Of a stretch of DNA of 50,298 nucleotides, positions 40,901 to 47,628 are shown one piece after another. The stretch is from a virus. The first letter of the stretch is position 1; every line of letters begins with the position of its first letter. Position numbers and translations under genes: made by a program. The stretch covers positions 1-50,298 of IMG/VR virus record IMGVR_UViG_3300019360_000017; one strand, given 5' to 3'. The notes under the pieces were generated by a model. The model was not told the origin of the DNA. It made no database searches and saw only the letters and a list, made by a program, of their open reading frames with translations.

Positions 40901-41056
40901 AACCTACGCCAGCCGGACGGGTTCCCCCGCTTTGGTGAACCCTTCATGTCGTTTGCTCAAGGGCTCGGATCGGGAACACTTCTTGGCGGCCCTAATCCAG
41001 CAAGACAAAGAGGCGCTCCCCGCACGATTCTCATGAGTATCCGCTTTGACTTCTAG
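37934..41056 (+). CDS. TonB-dependent outer-membrane receptor, Oar-like, 1040 aa
   Basis: Signal peptide (MRRVQWCLVWAMLGLCGFAH), then a carboxypeptidase-type regulatory beta domain (~27-110: VSGAVFDPHGHPMSGVSVVV, GHWEVSLPAGRYVMVVTAEG), a plug-like region (GQRRDANDIRVDGVPANLQP) and a 22-strand-type barrel ending in the outer-membrane signal ...SIRFDF. This layout is typical of Acidobacteriota and Myxococcus Oar proteins. The ligand is unknown. It lies 271 bp from the divergent sigma operon. A phage carrying a full TonB receptor is unusual. The last third is less G+C-rich than the first, visible in the codons. Confidence 0.85.
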   Translation: MRRVQWCLVWAMLGLCGFAHAGVVAQEARVSGAVFDPHGHPMSGVSVVVEATRVTEHRQIITDTSGHWEVSLPAGRYVMVVTAEGFEPQRIEVVVPPAGFVLQTIQLRVAVIVEPPVEVIPPRTPGNPDGSEGRTFTVNGDGPNSLDDLMLPTGRTTQSAECLTPTVVCGEQTGTGAEASGAGQRRDANDIRVDGVPANLQPDATGHMTGPGQNGVFAARGVDGSTKPAVPLAATEEITVRTAGIKPAHRHSSGIQTDVSTRSGADRLSGSWLIDRRLDGASDYFDRRAARPKREIDLTETSAAVGGPIIQRRLWHWTVVDAHALSRPVEVTTLVPSNATREHASPFLAQLYDVYAPPNGDDLGKGMAQRTDRYPADSRLWVGSSRLDWQITPNQRLFSRVTLSGSRGDEVDPVFLRPGLSYSLVGATSTSAVTFGLRSTHGANTVHQVRVHVGRHATTLDARPAHEGSALALDGWLPPDVSAEDWWIGISLPGADPAFFAWGRQGNSRQSQLFLSDAWSFVRRHHTINLSVETRSSITSSEPARHRLSYKLPSVLAPAGTPAIISIEDVEHTRVGYREVSAHLQDDWQVSLRVALFGGVRWSVKPAPDSLTEREPAVLDLNGQSRAAGLPLWRTSYADVSPMFGTKLKLGLTPHWETTLHATAGRVYDDISAPAAVAFRGPPFSTSRFIKSTLPVPPAQLVIGPATPGVPTEYVALGENLTRPHTDEAYVRVDQELGAHQSISAAYIYARGQNQLYAARHYWGELGERRGTGFTNDAWSRYHALAVQWRWQSSQLWASVHYTRNRARDNHSGESAGGWFGPSLPPPPSLIPADSYAGPSDYSRPHALDGTVSFRPSAARGPRIVRLLFSDMQYDLSCRTQSAAPVTVQVGHEMGAVVFDFRPDVVPGIPLWISDPVTPGERRLNPHAFRPTNEAQHGTHERNSIRGRSLSQVDAAVTRSLRIGGAALRLRIEAHNIFNLRNFAPPYTHNLRQPDGFPRFGEPFMSFAQGLGSGTLLGGPNPARQRGAPRTILMSIRFDF

Positions 41057-41682
41057 TGGCACATGCCGTTGCAGGCGAACATTCCCATATGACCGCAACC
41101 CCCAACGAGGTTGCAGGCGATAGTATCTGTGCAGATGCCCCACGGGCAGTCCTGCCATCCTCTATTGCATTCGCATGGTGAGAACTGTGCGTTGGCTGTG
41201 AACCGACTAGCGAGCCGATCCCGCATTGACGACCTCTGTCTGGCCGCCGTTGGTCCGAAGTTGAACCACGCACGTTCTTGCTCGCCCGTGAACGCGGCAT
41301 CGATGCGCGGCCATAGCTGCTCAAACGCCTGCACTGCGGCGGGCTGCCGCTCGTAGAGAGCGGGCGTCGCCATGCCCACAGCTTCGGCAATCAGCGCGCG
41401 CTGCGCGTCCGACAGGTCCGCGCGCCGCGCGAAGCGCCGCAAGTGTTCCTGCCACAGCGCGGCACGCGCATCCGGGGCAATCGTGTTGAATATGGCGATC
41501 TGACGCGCGCGATCGAAGCGAATCACGTCATCAAGGGTCGGTGAGGTGCCGCGATAGGGTTCTGCCCAACGCGCGAGGGCTTCGCAGGGGCTTTCAGACG
41601 TAACGGACGACGTGACGAGGGCCGGGGCGCTCACAAGCACGCCGATCACAAGCGCTCGCAAGGCCAACTGCGAGAGAGTCAT
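41053..41682 (-). CDS. Fulvocin-C-related bacteriocin precursor, 209 aa
   Basis: N-terminal signal segment (LALRALVIGVLVSAPALVTS), a helical middle (DRARQIAIFNTIAPDARAAL, ADLSDAQRALIAEAVGMATP) and a C-terminal domain with exactly eight Cys (CEC...C...C...C...GCG...C...C; it ends FACNGMCH). This matches the arrangement known for fulvocin C-related proteins, where the Cys-rich tail is the antimicrobial peptide. Start 41682 has AAGGA 8 nt upstream. Its stop overlaps the receptor gene stop at CTAG (41053-41056). Confidence 0.7.
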   Translation of the reverse strand: MTLSQLALRALVIGVLVSAPALVTSSVTSESPCEALARWAEPYRGTSPTLDDVIRFDRARQIAIFNTIAPDARAALWQEHLRRFARRADLSDAQRALIAEAVGMATPALYERQPAAVQAFEQLWPRIDAAFTGEQERAWFNFGPTAARQRSSMRDRLASRFTANAQFSPCECNRGWQDCPWGICTDTIACNLVGGCGHMGMFACNGMCH

Positions 41683-41720
41683 GGGGGGCATCCTTCCTCA
41701 AAAGGTACGGCTCCGCCGTC

Positions 41721-41777
41721 AAAGGGGGTCGAATGCGCCAATTCTACCGATGCGGCGGGGGCCTGTCATCCCCCTTT
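41721..41777 (-). other. Long-range stem in the bacteriocin leader region
   Basis: AAAGGGGG (41721-41728) pairs with CCCCCTTT (41770-41777), an 8-bp stem with a 41-nt loop. It lies 39 nt upstream of the fulvocin-like start. The 41683-41902 gap has no gene. Possible leader structure. Confidence 0.35.
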
Positions 41778-41902
41778 CGGGCACGCAAAGGTTTCCTCTC
41801 TATATCCATCAAAACTCCTAAGATTTTTGGGCTATGACAGACCAGCGACGTGATTGTGCGTCGTCGCGGTTGTTCGCGGAGGTGAGGGGTACCCACACAG
41901 GA

Positions 41903-42178
41903 CTAGGTGGGCGGGCGAATGCGGAAGCGAATCTCTTCGAGCGCCGCCGCAAGTCGGTCGATGGCGACGGCGTGCTTTTCGTAGGCGATGGCCTGGGCCG
42001 CCAGCGCCTTGGTCGTTTCGCCAATCAGTTCGGTGCGCTGTTTCGTCTCGGCCTGCCAAAAATCGGCAAGTCGCATCCAGTCGCGTCGGTAGAAATATCC
42101 GATCACGAGGACGAGCAGGACGAATCCGCCCTGCTCGACCCCCCATTTGAGCAACGCGGTCAGCGACGGTTCGCCCAC
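41903..42178 (-). CDS. Holin-like protein, one TM plus coiled coil, 91 aa
   Basis: N-terminal hydrophobic segment (GGFVLLVLVIGYFYRRDW) followed by a long amphipathic helix (ETKQRTELIGETTKALAAQA, EKHAVAIDRLAAALEEIRFR). One TM then a coiled coil is a frequent holin plan. GTG at 42178 is 2 nt after the stop of the previous gene. It is the last gene of the leftward operon. No endolysin gene was recognised nearby, so the holin call rests on topology. Confidence 0.55.
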   Translation of the reverse strand: MGEPSLTALLKWGVEQGGFVLLVLVIGYFYRRDWMRLADFWQAETKQRTELIGETTKALAAQAIAYEKHAVAIDRLAAALEEIRFRIRPPT

Positions 42179-42180
42179 GG

Positions 42181-43602
42181 CTACAACCCGAAGCGAGCGG
42201 CGGCGCGGCGCAGCAGATCGCGGATGTCGAGGACGGCATCGCGGATCTGGCTCGCGATCGTATCAGTGGGCGGCGAGGGCGGCGGTGGGGGCGGCGGCTC
42301 ACCGGGGCCGGCGACGACGTCAGCAGCGTCCGGTTGCACCCACGGCTGGCCGGCCGTGTCGGTCGCATTCCAGGCGAGCTGAGGCACGACGTTCGGATCC
42401 GTGCTGCCCATCGACACGCAGATGTCAAAGGCTTCGCCGGACGATCGGTATTTGATCACGTCCGAGCTGATCAGGCCGGAGGGGTTCCGCTTCAGGCCCC
42501 AATTGACATCGCCGACGATGCCGAGCGAGAGCGATCCATAGTGCAGCGTCGCCGCGACGCGGCGGGTAAAGAGCGAGCCGGCCGCGCTGTCGCGCAAACT
42601 GGGTTGCAGCACACGCGCAAGCTGTTCAACGACGTCGAATCGATTCGGAGCCATCTGGTGTTCTCCTGGCGGTGGTGGTGGAGGAGGCGACGTCGGGGCG
42701 CCCGGGTCGCGGACAAGTACGCGCAGCGCGTCCGCCTGCACACGGTGAACGCTGAGGATGCCGGTTGGACCGCAGCCAGCAACGACGAACTCGCGCCCGG
42801 TCCAGACGGCATCCAGCGAGATCGCTGGGAAGGCGTCGAGTACGACGCAGGGGGTCTCTGGCGTCATCGCGCCATCGGTCAGCGGTCGGCCGAGAACGAG
42901 GGAGCGCTCATCGGAGGGCCGTTCGGTGTGCGTCCAGATCCAGGTGTCACCGTTGGGGAGATGAACCAGACGCGGCACGCCCTCGCGCCGCCACGGCGTG
43001 ACGGTCACGTCGCGATCGCGACCGGACGGCGTCAGGATGCGGGCGTCCCAAAAGTACCCGTAACCAATCCAGCCAAGATCGGAGATCGTCCAACTGTTGG
43101 CGCGGGGCGGCAGCGACAGGCGCGCAATCTCGGTGACACCGTGGAAGACCACGAACTCGCGATCCTCCGAGACCGTCAGCAGGTAATGACCGCGCATCTC
43201 CACACCACGCGCGGCCGTGAGCAACGGGCGACCGTCATGCACGAGCCGATCGCCGGCCACATGCAGCCAGCTCGCCCAATGGCCGTTCGCGGCATCGAAG
43301 TCGTTCGCGGCCACGATCGCGGGGTCGTCAGCGGTCCGCACGGGCGCTGCGCCGATCGTGCATTCCCAGCGTTCATCGCGATCCCGGCCGACCTCGCGGA
43401 TGAATGTCACGCGATCGGGGCCGATCCATGCAATCGCGCGGCCGGTGCCGAGCGTGTGGAGCTGCCGCGCGTGGAGGTCGTAGACCCGTACGGTGGGCGG
43501 AATCCCCTCGCGCGGGATCCCGCCGCCGCCGAACGCCACGTAGCGGCCATCGGGTGAGAGGCGCGGCCACCATCCATCTCCGTCGTACGAGTACAAGAGC
43601 AT
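42181..43602 (-). CDS. Phage beta-propeller protein with Pro-rich hinge, 473 aa
   Basis: TolB/WD-like repeats occupy residues ~1-310 (WWPRLSPDGRYVAFGGGGIP, GHYLLTVSEDREFVVFHGVT, ISLDAVWTGREFVVAGCGPT). A run of prolines at ~325 leads to a second domain (FDVVEQLARVLQPSLRDSAA, SSGEAFDICVSMGSTDPNVV). Another Pro run precedes a C-terminal helix (IRDAVLDIRDLLRRAAARFG). Such propellers with a hinge could be tail spikes or surface-binding proteins, though the gene lies in the replication-side operon. Start 43602 is preferred; 43680 overlaps the upstream gene. Confidence 0.65.
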   Translation of the reverse strand: MLLYSYDGDGWWPRLSPDGRYVAFGGGGIPREGIPPTVRVYDLHARQLHTLGTGRAIAWIGPDRVTFIREVGRDRDERWECTIGAAPVRTADDPAIVAANDFDAANGHWASWLHVAGDRLVHDGRPLLTAARGVEMRGHYLLTVSEDREFVVFHGVTEIARLSLPPRANSWTISDLGWIGYGYFWDARILTPSGRDRDVTVTPWRREGVPRLVHLPNGDTWIWTHTERPSDERSLVLGRPLTDGAMTPETPCVVLDAFPAISLDAVWTGREFVVAGCGPTGILSVHRVQADALRVLVRDPGAPTSPPPPPPPGEHQMAPNRFDVVEQLARVLQPSLRDSAAGSLFTRRVAATLHYGSLSLGIVGDVNWGLKRNPSGLISSDVIKYRSSGEAFDICVSMGSTDPNVVPQLAWNATDTAGQPWVQPDAADVVAGPGEPPPPPPPSPPTDTIASQIRDAVLDIRDLLRRAAARFGL

Positions 43603-43657
43603 GACCGCCACTCTGGCGCGTGCGCGGCCGGCCAGGAAGCGCGGCGGTTGGAAGCTG

Positions 43658-44494
43658 TCACAAGAACCAGCGGCGTTCATCCAGCCAGCGCGCGGGCGTC
43701 ATGCGCGTACATGGGCCGTTGCCGCGGATCTGTCGCTCGACTGCCGCCATCACATACGAAAGAAACTGCTCGTTCGCTGGCGGTCGGATGCGTCGCCATG
43801 CCTCGTACGCGCGGTCCCGCTCAACCTGACGCCACGCGCCCCGCGCGTGCGGTGGATAGCGCGCCAGCCACCGATCGCAGAGCAGGCGTGACGCCACCTC
43901 CGAGGTCGAGGGTACGACCTCGAACTCTTCGATCACGGCGAGGTGCGTCATCACGTCGGGAGCGGTGAGGTCCGCCGCATCCGCGGGAGATGGCGCCGCC
44001 CACGGGCGCTCCCCTTCACGGCGCGTCGGCAGATGCAGGCGGCGGTGATAGTGGTCCCAGTACGCCCCTAAGAATGGATTCGATGGGCAGCGCGCGTACC
44101 AGCGCTGCGCACCGCGCGCGCGGTGGTCGCGACGCGACAGCGGACCGTGCGGCGCGATCTGCCAGCGCGCCATTTCCCGCACCCACACCCAGGCACTGTC
44201 AGGGTCGTAGAGGGCATACCGCTGCCCGCTGAAGCGGGCCAACATGCGTTGGAGGAGTGGCCGGTTGGCAAGGCCCGTGTCCTCCATGATCGTGACGATC
44301 GGGAGGCGGTAGAGCCCGTACGGAGATGCGGCCGGGGCGACGATCAGATAGAGGGCGAGCACCTGGCACTCGCGGCCCCACGCACGCCACTCGCGGCCCG
44401 TGGTGCCCGTGAAGAAGGTCGAGGCGATGACGGCCGAGGGCACGGCCGCCCCGTCAGCCTTCTTCGCCGGGCTGCCGATCGCGCCGGGGTTCAT
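43658..44494 (-). CDS. Replication organiser-like protein (phage O-type N-terminus), 278 aa
   Basis: TFFTGTTGREWRAWGRECQV, LALYLIVAPAASPYGLYRLP and IVTIMEDTGL match the N-terminal domain common to phage replication organiser proteins (F/W-x-...-Y-L-I-x-x-P-x-x-x-x-G-L-Y-R-L-P). The middle is basic; the C-terminus is helical (NEQFLSYVMAAVERQIRGNG). Start 44494 overlaps the RecT stop region by 41 bp and has AGGCG upstream; GTG 44527 is an alternative. With RecT and the exonuclease it forms the replication/recombination operon of the right arm. Confidence 0.7.
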   Translation of the reverse strand: MNPGAIGSPAKKADGAAVPSAVIASTFFTGTTGREWRAWGRECQVLALYLIVAPAASPYGLYRLPIVTIMEDTGLANRPLLQRMLARFSGQRYALYDPDSAWVWVREMARWQIAPHGPLSRRDHRARGAQRWYARCPSNPFLGAYWDHYHRRLHLPTRREGERPWAAPSPADAADLTAPDVMTHLAVIEEFEVVPSTSEVASRLLCDRWLARYPPHARGAWRQVERDRAYEAWRRIRPPANEQFLSYVMAAVERQIRGNGPCTRMTPARWLDERRWFL

Positions 44495-45461
44495 GACGCG
44501 ACGCCTGCGCGGTGCGCGCGTGCGCACGCGACGTGTCGGCCGCAGACAGGCCGGGCGTGTGCGGTGCTGCCGTTGGCACCTCGATAGGCGCGGCCGTGGC
44601 CTCGACGGCCGATGGCGAGGGGACGTCGGCCGTCGCTGCGAGCTGCGCCGTCAGCGTGTCCAGCGTGGCAGGCGCCGGCCCTGCGGCCGGGGCGCCCGGA
44701 AGATCGATCGCGACCTCCCCGAAATCCTGGTCCTCGCCCTGGTCGGCTTGCTCGTCCTGACGGAGCGCGTGCGCGAGTTCGATCGATTTCGGCAGGTACT
44801 TGCAGAGCCGACGAATCACCGTTTTCTTGCACATCGCCTCGTAGTCGGTGATCCACGGGCCGCTGTCCCGTGACGCCGAGCGCTTCCGGATCGCCTCGAC
44901 TTCCGCAATCGACATGACGTCGAACGGCTTCAGATCGGGCTGGCGGTCCCACACGCCCGCGGCGTCCTTCTGCATCGGCATCACGGCCGGCTCGCGCACG
45001 TGCGCGACCGCATACACCCACTGCAACGCACCGGGCCGGTCCTCGCCGACTGGAATGTGCTCCAGGCGCTCGTCGAGTCCATACGCATACCGGAAATGAT
45101 CGTGCTCGCGGACAGCGCGCGGCATGATCGTACGGACGAATCCACTGCGCCGCGCCAGTTCCACAAGGCCCTGGTAGCCGACGATCAGTTGACACCGCTG
45201 CTTATACGGCACGAGATACGCGAAGCCCAGGCCCGGATCGAGGTCCAGGCCCCACGCGCCCGCCTGCATCATGCAACTCACCAGCGTGATCGGGTCGCAC
45301 TCCAGGAGCTTCGGCGTCGTACGGATAGTGCTCAGCGTGATACGCGCAAAGCGTTGGTGGTCGATCCCGCGCGGGACCGCGCGTTGCAAGCCGGGCATCT
45401 GGCGTTGAATCAGCTCTCGAACGGTCTTGAGCCGGGTGTCGGTCGTGACGATCTGTCCCAC
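44454..45461 (-). CDS. recT: RecT-family single-strand annealing protein, 335 aa
   Basis: RecT core is clear: ITLSTIRTTPKLLECDPITL, SCMMQAGAWGLDLDPGLGFA and YLVPYKQRCQLIVGYQGLVE are the family's most conserved stretch. The C-terminal ~80 residues are Ala/Pro-rich and disordered. GTG 45461 was chosen because GGGAGGG lies 7 nt upstream; the 45506 reading adds 15 basic residues without a ribosome site. It anneals single strands during phage recombination, working with the exonuclease encoded upstream. Confidence 0.9.
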   Translation of the reverse strand: MGQIVTTDTRLKTVRELIQRQMPGLQRAVPRGIDHQRFARITLSTIRTTPKLLECDPITLVSCMMQAGAWGLDLDPGLGFAYLVPYKQRCQLIVGYQGLVELARRSGFVRTIMPRAVREHDHFRYAYGLDERLEHIPVGEDRPGALQWVYAVAHVREPAVMPMQKDAAGVWDRQPDLKPFDVMSIAEVEAIRKRSASRDSGPWITDYEAMCKKTVIRRLCKYLPKSIELAHALRQDEQADQGEDQDFGEVAIDLPGAPAAGPAPATLDTLTAQLAATADVPSPSAVEATAAPIEVPTAAPHTPGLSAADTSRAHARTAQASRHEPRRDRQPGEEG

Positions 45462-45616
45462 TCGCGTACCCTCCCGACGCGATCCGTGAGATCGCCGTCT
45501 TGCCATTCATCGTCGAGCTGCGACAGGGCATGATCCGCGCCGATGTCGGCGAGACGGCTTGCCTTCGCGCGCGCCCAAGCCGGCGGGATCCGTGGCAGCC
45601 GGGCGGACCGCGTCAC
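45410..45616 (-). CDS. Small hypothetical protein, 68 aa, GTG start
   Basis: GTG 45616 overlaps the stop of the 54-aa gene (GTGA) and has GGAG 7 nt upstream. The core (RAKASRLADIGADHALSQLD, WQDGDLTDRVGRVREWD) is protein-like and acidic. The 3' end overlaps the recT start by 52 bp. No family recognised. Confidence 0.5.
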   Translation of the reverse strand: MTRSARLPRIPPAWARAKASRLADIGADHALSQLDDEWQDGDLTDRVGRVREWDRSSRPTPGSRPFES

Positions 45617-45777
45617 CGATCCACTCCGTCCTGGCGCCGCGTGTGCCACTGCCGCCAGGACTCCGGCAGCCGGCGGCGGATCGCCTGCTCGATCCGCCAT
45701 GCGCGCACCAAGCCGACGACCGCCCACAGCACGCCCGCCACACCGCAGGCCAGCACCACGCCGAGCGCGAGACACAT
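45613..45777 (-). CDS. Small single-TM protein, 54 aa
   Basis: Reads MCLALGVVLACGVAGVLWAV then basic VRAWRIEQAIRRRLPESWRQ. GGAGG lies 5 nt before ATG 45777, whose A is shared with the previous stop (TGATG). One membrane helix with a basic tail. A small phage membrane protein, function unknown. Confidence 0.55.
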   Translation of the reverse strand: MCLALGVVLACGVAGVLWAVVGLVRAWRIEQAIRRRLPESWRQWHTRRQDGVDR

Positions 45778-46100
45778 CACGGCCTCCCGTCGTCGGCGCG
45801 CGCCACCGGAGCCTTGCCGCGCGCGCGCCGTGGACGCGTCTCGCGGCGCTCTTCGGCCCAGGCGTACAGCATCTTGCCGTCACGCTTCGTGCGAATGGTG
45901 AACGGCGTGTCGGCACGCCTGCCGATCGCATTCAACCCCGACGCAAGCGTGCGTGCGTGCCGCTCGTCCGCGGCGTCGTAGACGATGCTCCCACCCTGCG
46001 TCAGCGTCTCCGTGAGGGCTTTCATCAACCCCTGGGGAGGCGGCGGGAGCGTCCGCACGGGTCGCTGCGTCGTGTACGCGAACATGTCCAACTGATGCAT
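45777..46100 (-). CDS. Hypothetical protein, 107 aa
   Basis: Contains PPPPQGLMKALTETLTQGGS, IVYDAADERHARTLASGLNA and a beta segment PFTIRTKRDGKMLYAWAEER; the tail is basic. GAGGA precedes ATG 46100. It lies between the exonuclease and recT in the recombination operon and may bind DNA, but no family is recognised. Confidence 0.65.
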   Translation of the reverse strand: MHQLDMFAYTTQRPVRTLPPPPQGLMKALTETLTQGGSIVYDAADERHARTLASGLNAIGRRADTPFTIRTKRDGKMLYAWAEERRETRPRRARGKAPVARADDGRP

Positions 46101-46143
46101 CGTGTCCTCGTGTGAAGTCGATGAGTGATCGGTCGTTCCAGAA

Positions 46144-47061
46144 TCAGCGATCGATGCGCCGTAGGATGCGCGTGGCACCGACGTTCGCGGTGTATGCCTT
46201 CCGCGTCTTCCAGGTGTATCGCACGCCGGTCGGCAGCACGCCTACCGCGGCGGTTCCGAGTGCGGCGCGCAGTCGGTTTTCGCACTCGTGTTTGATGTCT
46301 TCATGCGTCGCGATGATCTCCATCGAGAGCCGGCGCTCGCGGTCCCATTCGACGGCGTCCACGGGCAACGCGATCGTCTCCTCCGTCTCCTGCGGATAGA
46401 GCTGCTGAAGAATGTCGCTTGACGCTTTCGAGGCGTCAGGCGGTGGCGGGTCGCGCTGCTGGACGCGCTGCCAGAAGCGCTCTTCCGCAAGCATCAGTTC
46501 TGCGATGAACGCGTCGTTGCGGGCGACGTCTTGCCAGACGAACGTGTGTCCACCAATCAAGCAGGCGATCGAACCCCACTGATGGCCGCTCACCGCGAGC
46601 TGATGCTGAAGCTGCACCTGATAGGCGAGCGGCGGTTCCTCGCGCCACACCTCGCGCTTGAACGCGTCCGCGGTCTTCAGTTCGAGCACGCCGATCTGTT
46701 CGAGAGGGGGAGGATGCGGAGCATCGGTCCACTCGACCACGAGGCGGTCGAGCGTGGCGATCATCCACGGCGCCGAGCCGTGGCGTTCGAGGGTGAAGTC
46801 GCCAGGATCGTACGTGCGCCGACCAGTGTCCTCTTCGTACGCCTGGGTGATGGCGGGTTCGAGGCGATGGCCCCAGCGTAACCGGTCCGTGTCGTCCTCG
46901 GGCAACGGGACGAGGCCGGCCTTTTCAGCGTAGAGCGCAAGGGGACTCTTCCACGTGGTCAGGCCGAGGATAACCGGGGCGTCACTGGAGCCGATTCCCT
47001 GCCGGCGAGCTTCCAACCATTCCGCCCGTGCGGCAGCGCGGGCATCGCGAGACATCAACAT
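46144..47061 (-). CDS. YqaJ-type viral recombinase / exonuclease, 305 aa
   Basis: PD-(D/E)xK fold: GIGSSDAPVILGLTTWKSPL then YAEKAG (family N-terminal motif), RWGHRLEPAIT, catalytic residues in LELKTAD, and Q-L-Q-H-Q-L-A-V-S-G as the fourth motif. It makes 3' overhangs for RecT. Start 47061 has GGAGG 5 nt upstream, but this ribosome site lies in the arm of a 7-bp hairpin (47062-47068 with 47080-47086), so initiation may be controlled. It is the first gene of the right leftward operon. Confidence 0.9.
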   Translation of the reverse strand: MLMSRDARAAARAEWLEARRQGIGSSDAPVILGLTTWKSPLALYAEKAGLVPLPEDDTDRLRWGHRLEPAITQAYEEDTGRRTYDPGDFTLERHGSAPWMIATLDRLVVEWTDAPHPPPLEQIGVLELKTADAFKREVWREEPPLAYQVQLQHQLAVSGHQWGSIACLIGGHTFVWQDVARNDAFIAELMLAEERFWQRVQQRDPPPPDASKASSDILQQLYPQETEETIALPVDAVEWDRERRLSMEIIATHEDIKHECENRLRAALGTAAVGVLPTGVRYTWKTRKAYTANVGATRILRRIDR

Positions 47062-47100
47062 GCGGTCCTCCGTTGGGGTGGACCGCTTGGTTGAGGGACC

Positions 47101-47175
47101 GGGCGCAGTGTGATCCTTTTGTGATCCACTGCGCCCCACATGTGCCGTTTTCAGTCGAGGTCTGAGACTGACGGC
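47101..47175. repeat. Two inverted repeats beside attR
   Basis: GGGCGCAGTG (47101-47110) pairs perfectly with CACTGCGCCC (47127-47136), with TGATCC twice in the loop. GCCGT...CAGTC (from 47144) pairs with GACTG...ACGGC (to 47175). Candidate leader structures of the exonuclease operon or integrase/excisionase arm sites. Confidence 0.5.
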
Positions 47176-47241
47176 GATGCGAGATGCGCTGAAAATGGCC
47201 TGATTCTACGTGGGGCTACGTCTGAGAGAGCCGGCGCCCTA

Positions 47242-47286
47242 CTTTTAAGCGGTTGGTCCCGAGTTCGATCCTCGGGCGGCCCACCA
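47242..47286 (+). tRNA. 3' fragment of tRNA-Lys(TTT), prophage attR
   Basis: The anticodon loop CTTTTAA (anticodon TTT, 47244-47246) is followed by a T-arm (CCGAG-TTCGATC-CTCGG), an acceptor 3' strand GCGGCCC, A and CCA. The 5' half is absent: the preceding bases do not pair with the anticodon stem or acceptor. This is the duplicated attachment core left by integration into tRNA-Lys. It is not a functional tRNA. Confidence 0.9.
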
Positions 47287-47628
47287 ATCCAACCCATCAC
47301 GCAACTGACGTTTGACGATCGTGACGTGCGGTCCGGGCGCAGCCCTGTGTCGTTGGGGCACGTCCATTCGTGCGCAGACAGCACAGCACCGGTTTCGTGC
47401 GCCGCCGCTGCTACGACGAGTTCGTCAATCACCCGTCGCTGCTTGCGCGACGCGTGGATCAGCTCACTCTGGCACGCCTCCTGCTTGAGAGCATGACGCT
47501 GTTCTGACGCGTCGCACCCTGCTCTCCCGCTCGTATCGTCCCGCGCCCTTTGTCTGATCGTGGAGGCCCCCTTTTTCGCGGCACGCCGTCCCCCATCGTA
47601 GTCCGTCCGGCAAACGAAGGAGAGACTG
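47287..47628. other. Chromosomal intergenic region after attR
   Basis: No gene supported. A minus-strand open stretch (GTG near 47432) reads DELVVAAAAHETGAVLSAHE, faintly like the end of a PIN-type protein, but it runs across the tRNA fragment and has no clear ribosome site. A promoter for the propeller gene is probably here. Confidence 0.4.

Larger units (their letters stand above)
1..47286. mobile_element. Integrated prophage, P22/podovirus-like, left end truncated by the window
   Basis: An integrase start lies at the left edge. After it come excisionase-like, replication, terminase, portal, capsid, tail and RecT/exonuclease genes in three transcription blocks: minus to 7251, plus 8519-33962, minus 41903-47061. 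The right boundary is a 3' tRNA-Lys fragment, as expected for integration into a tRNA gene. No tape measure, sheath or baseplate gene is seen, while P22-type portal, connector and tail-stabilisation candidates are present, which suggests a short-tailed virion. attL and the intact tRNA should lie just left of position 1. About 7.7 kb (33971-41682) is cargo. Confidence 0.9.

Noticed and set aside
42334-43557. Plus-strand open frame of 407 codons opposite the propeller protein
   Set aside because: Arg/Gly/Ala-rich shadow with no start signal; the minus-strand frame has clear beta-propeller repeats.
47151-47432. PIN-domain-like minus-strand frame next to attR
   Set aside because: It runs through the tRNA fragment into phage sequence, has no ribosome site, and the resemblance is only one short stretch.
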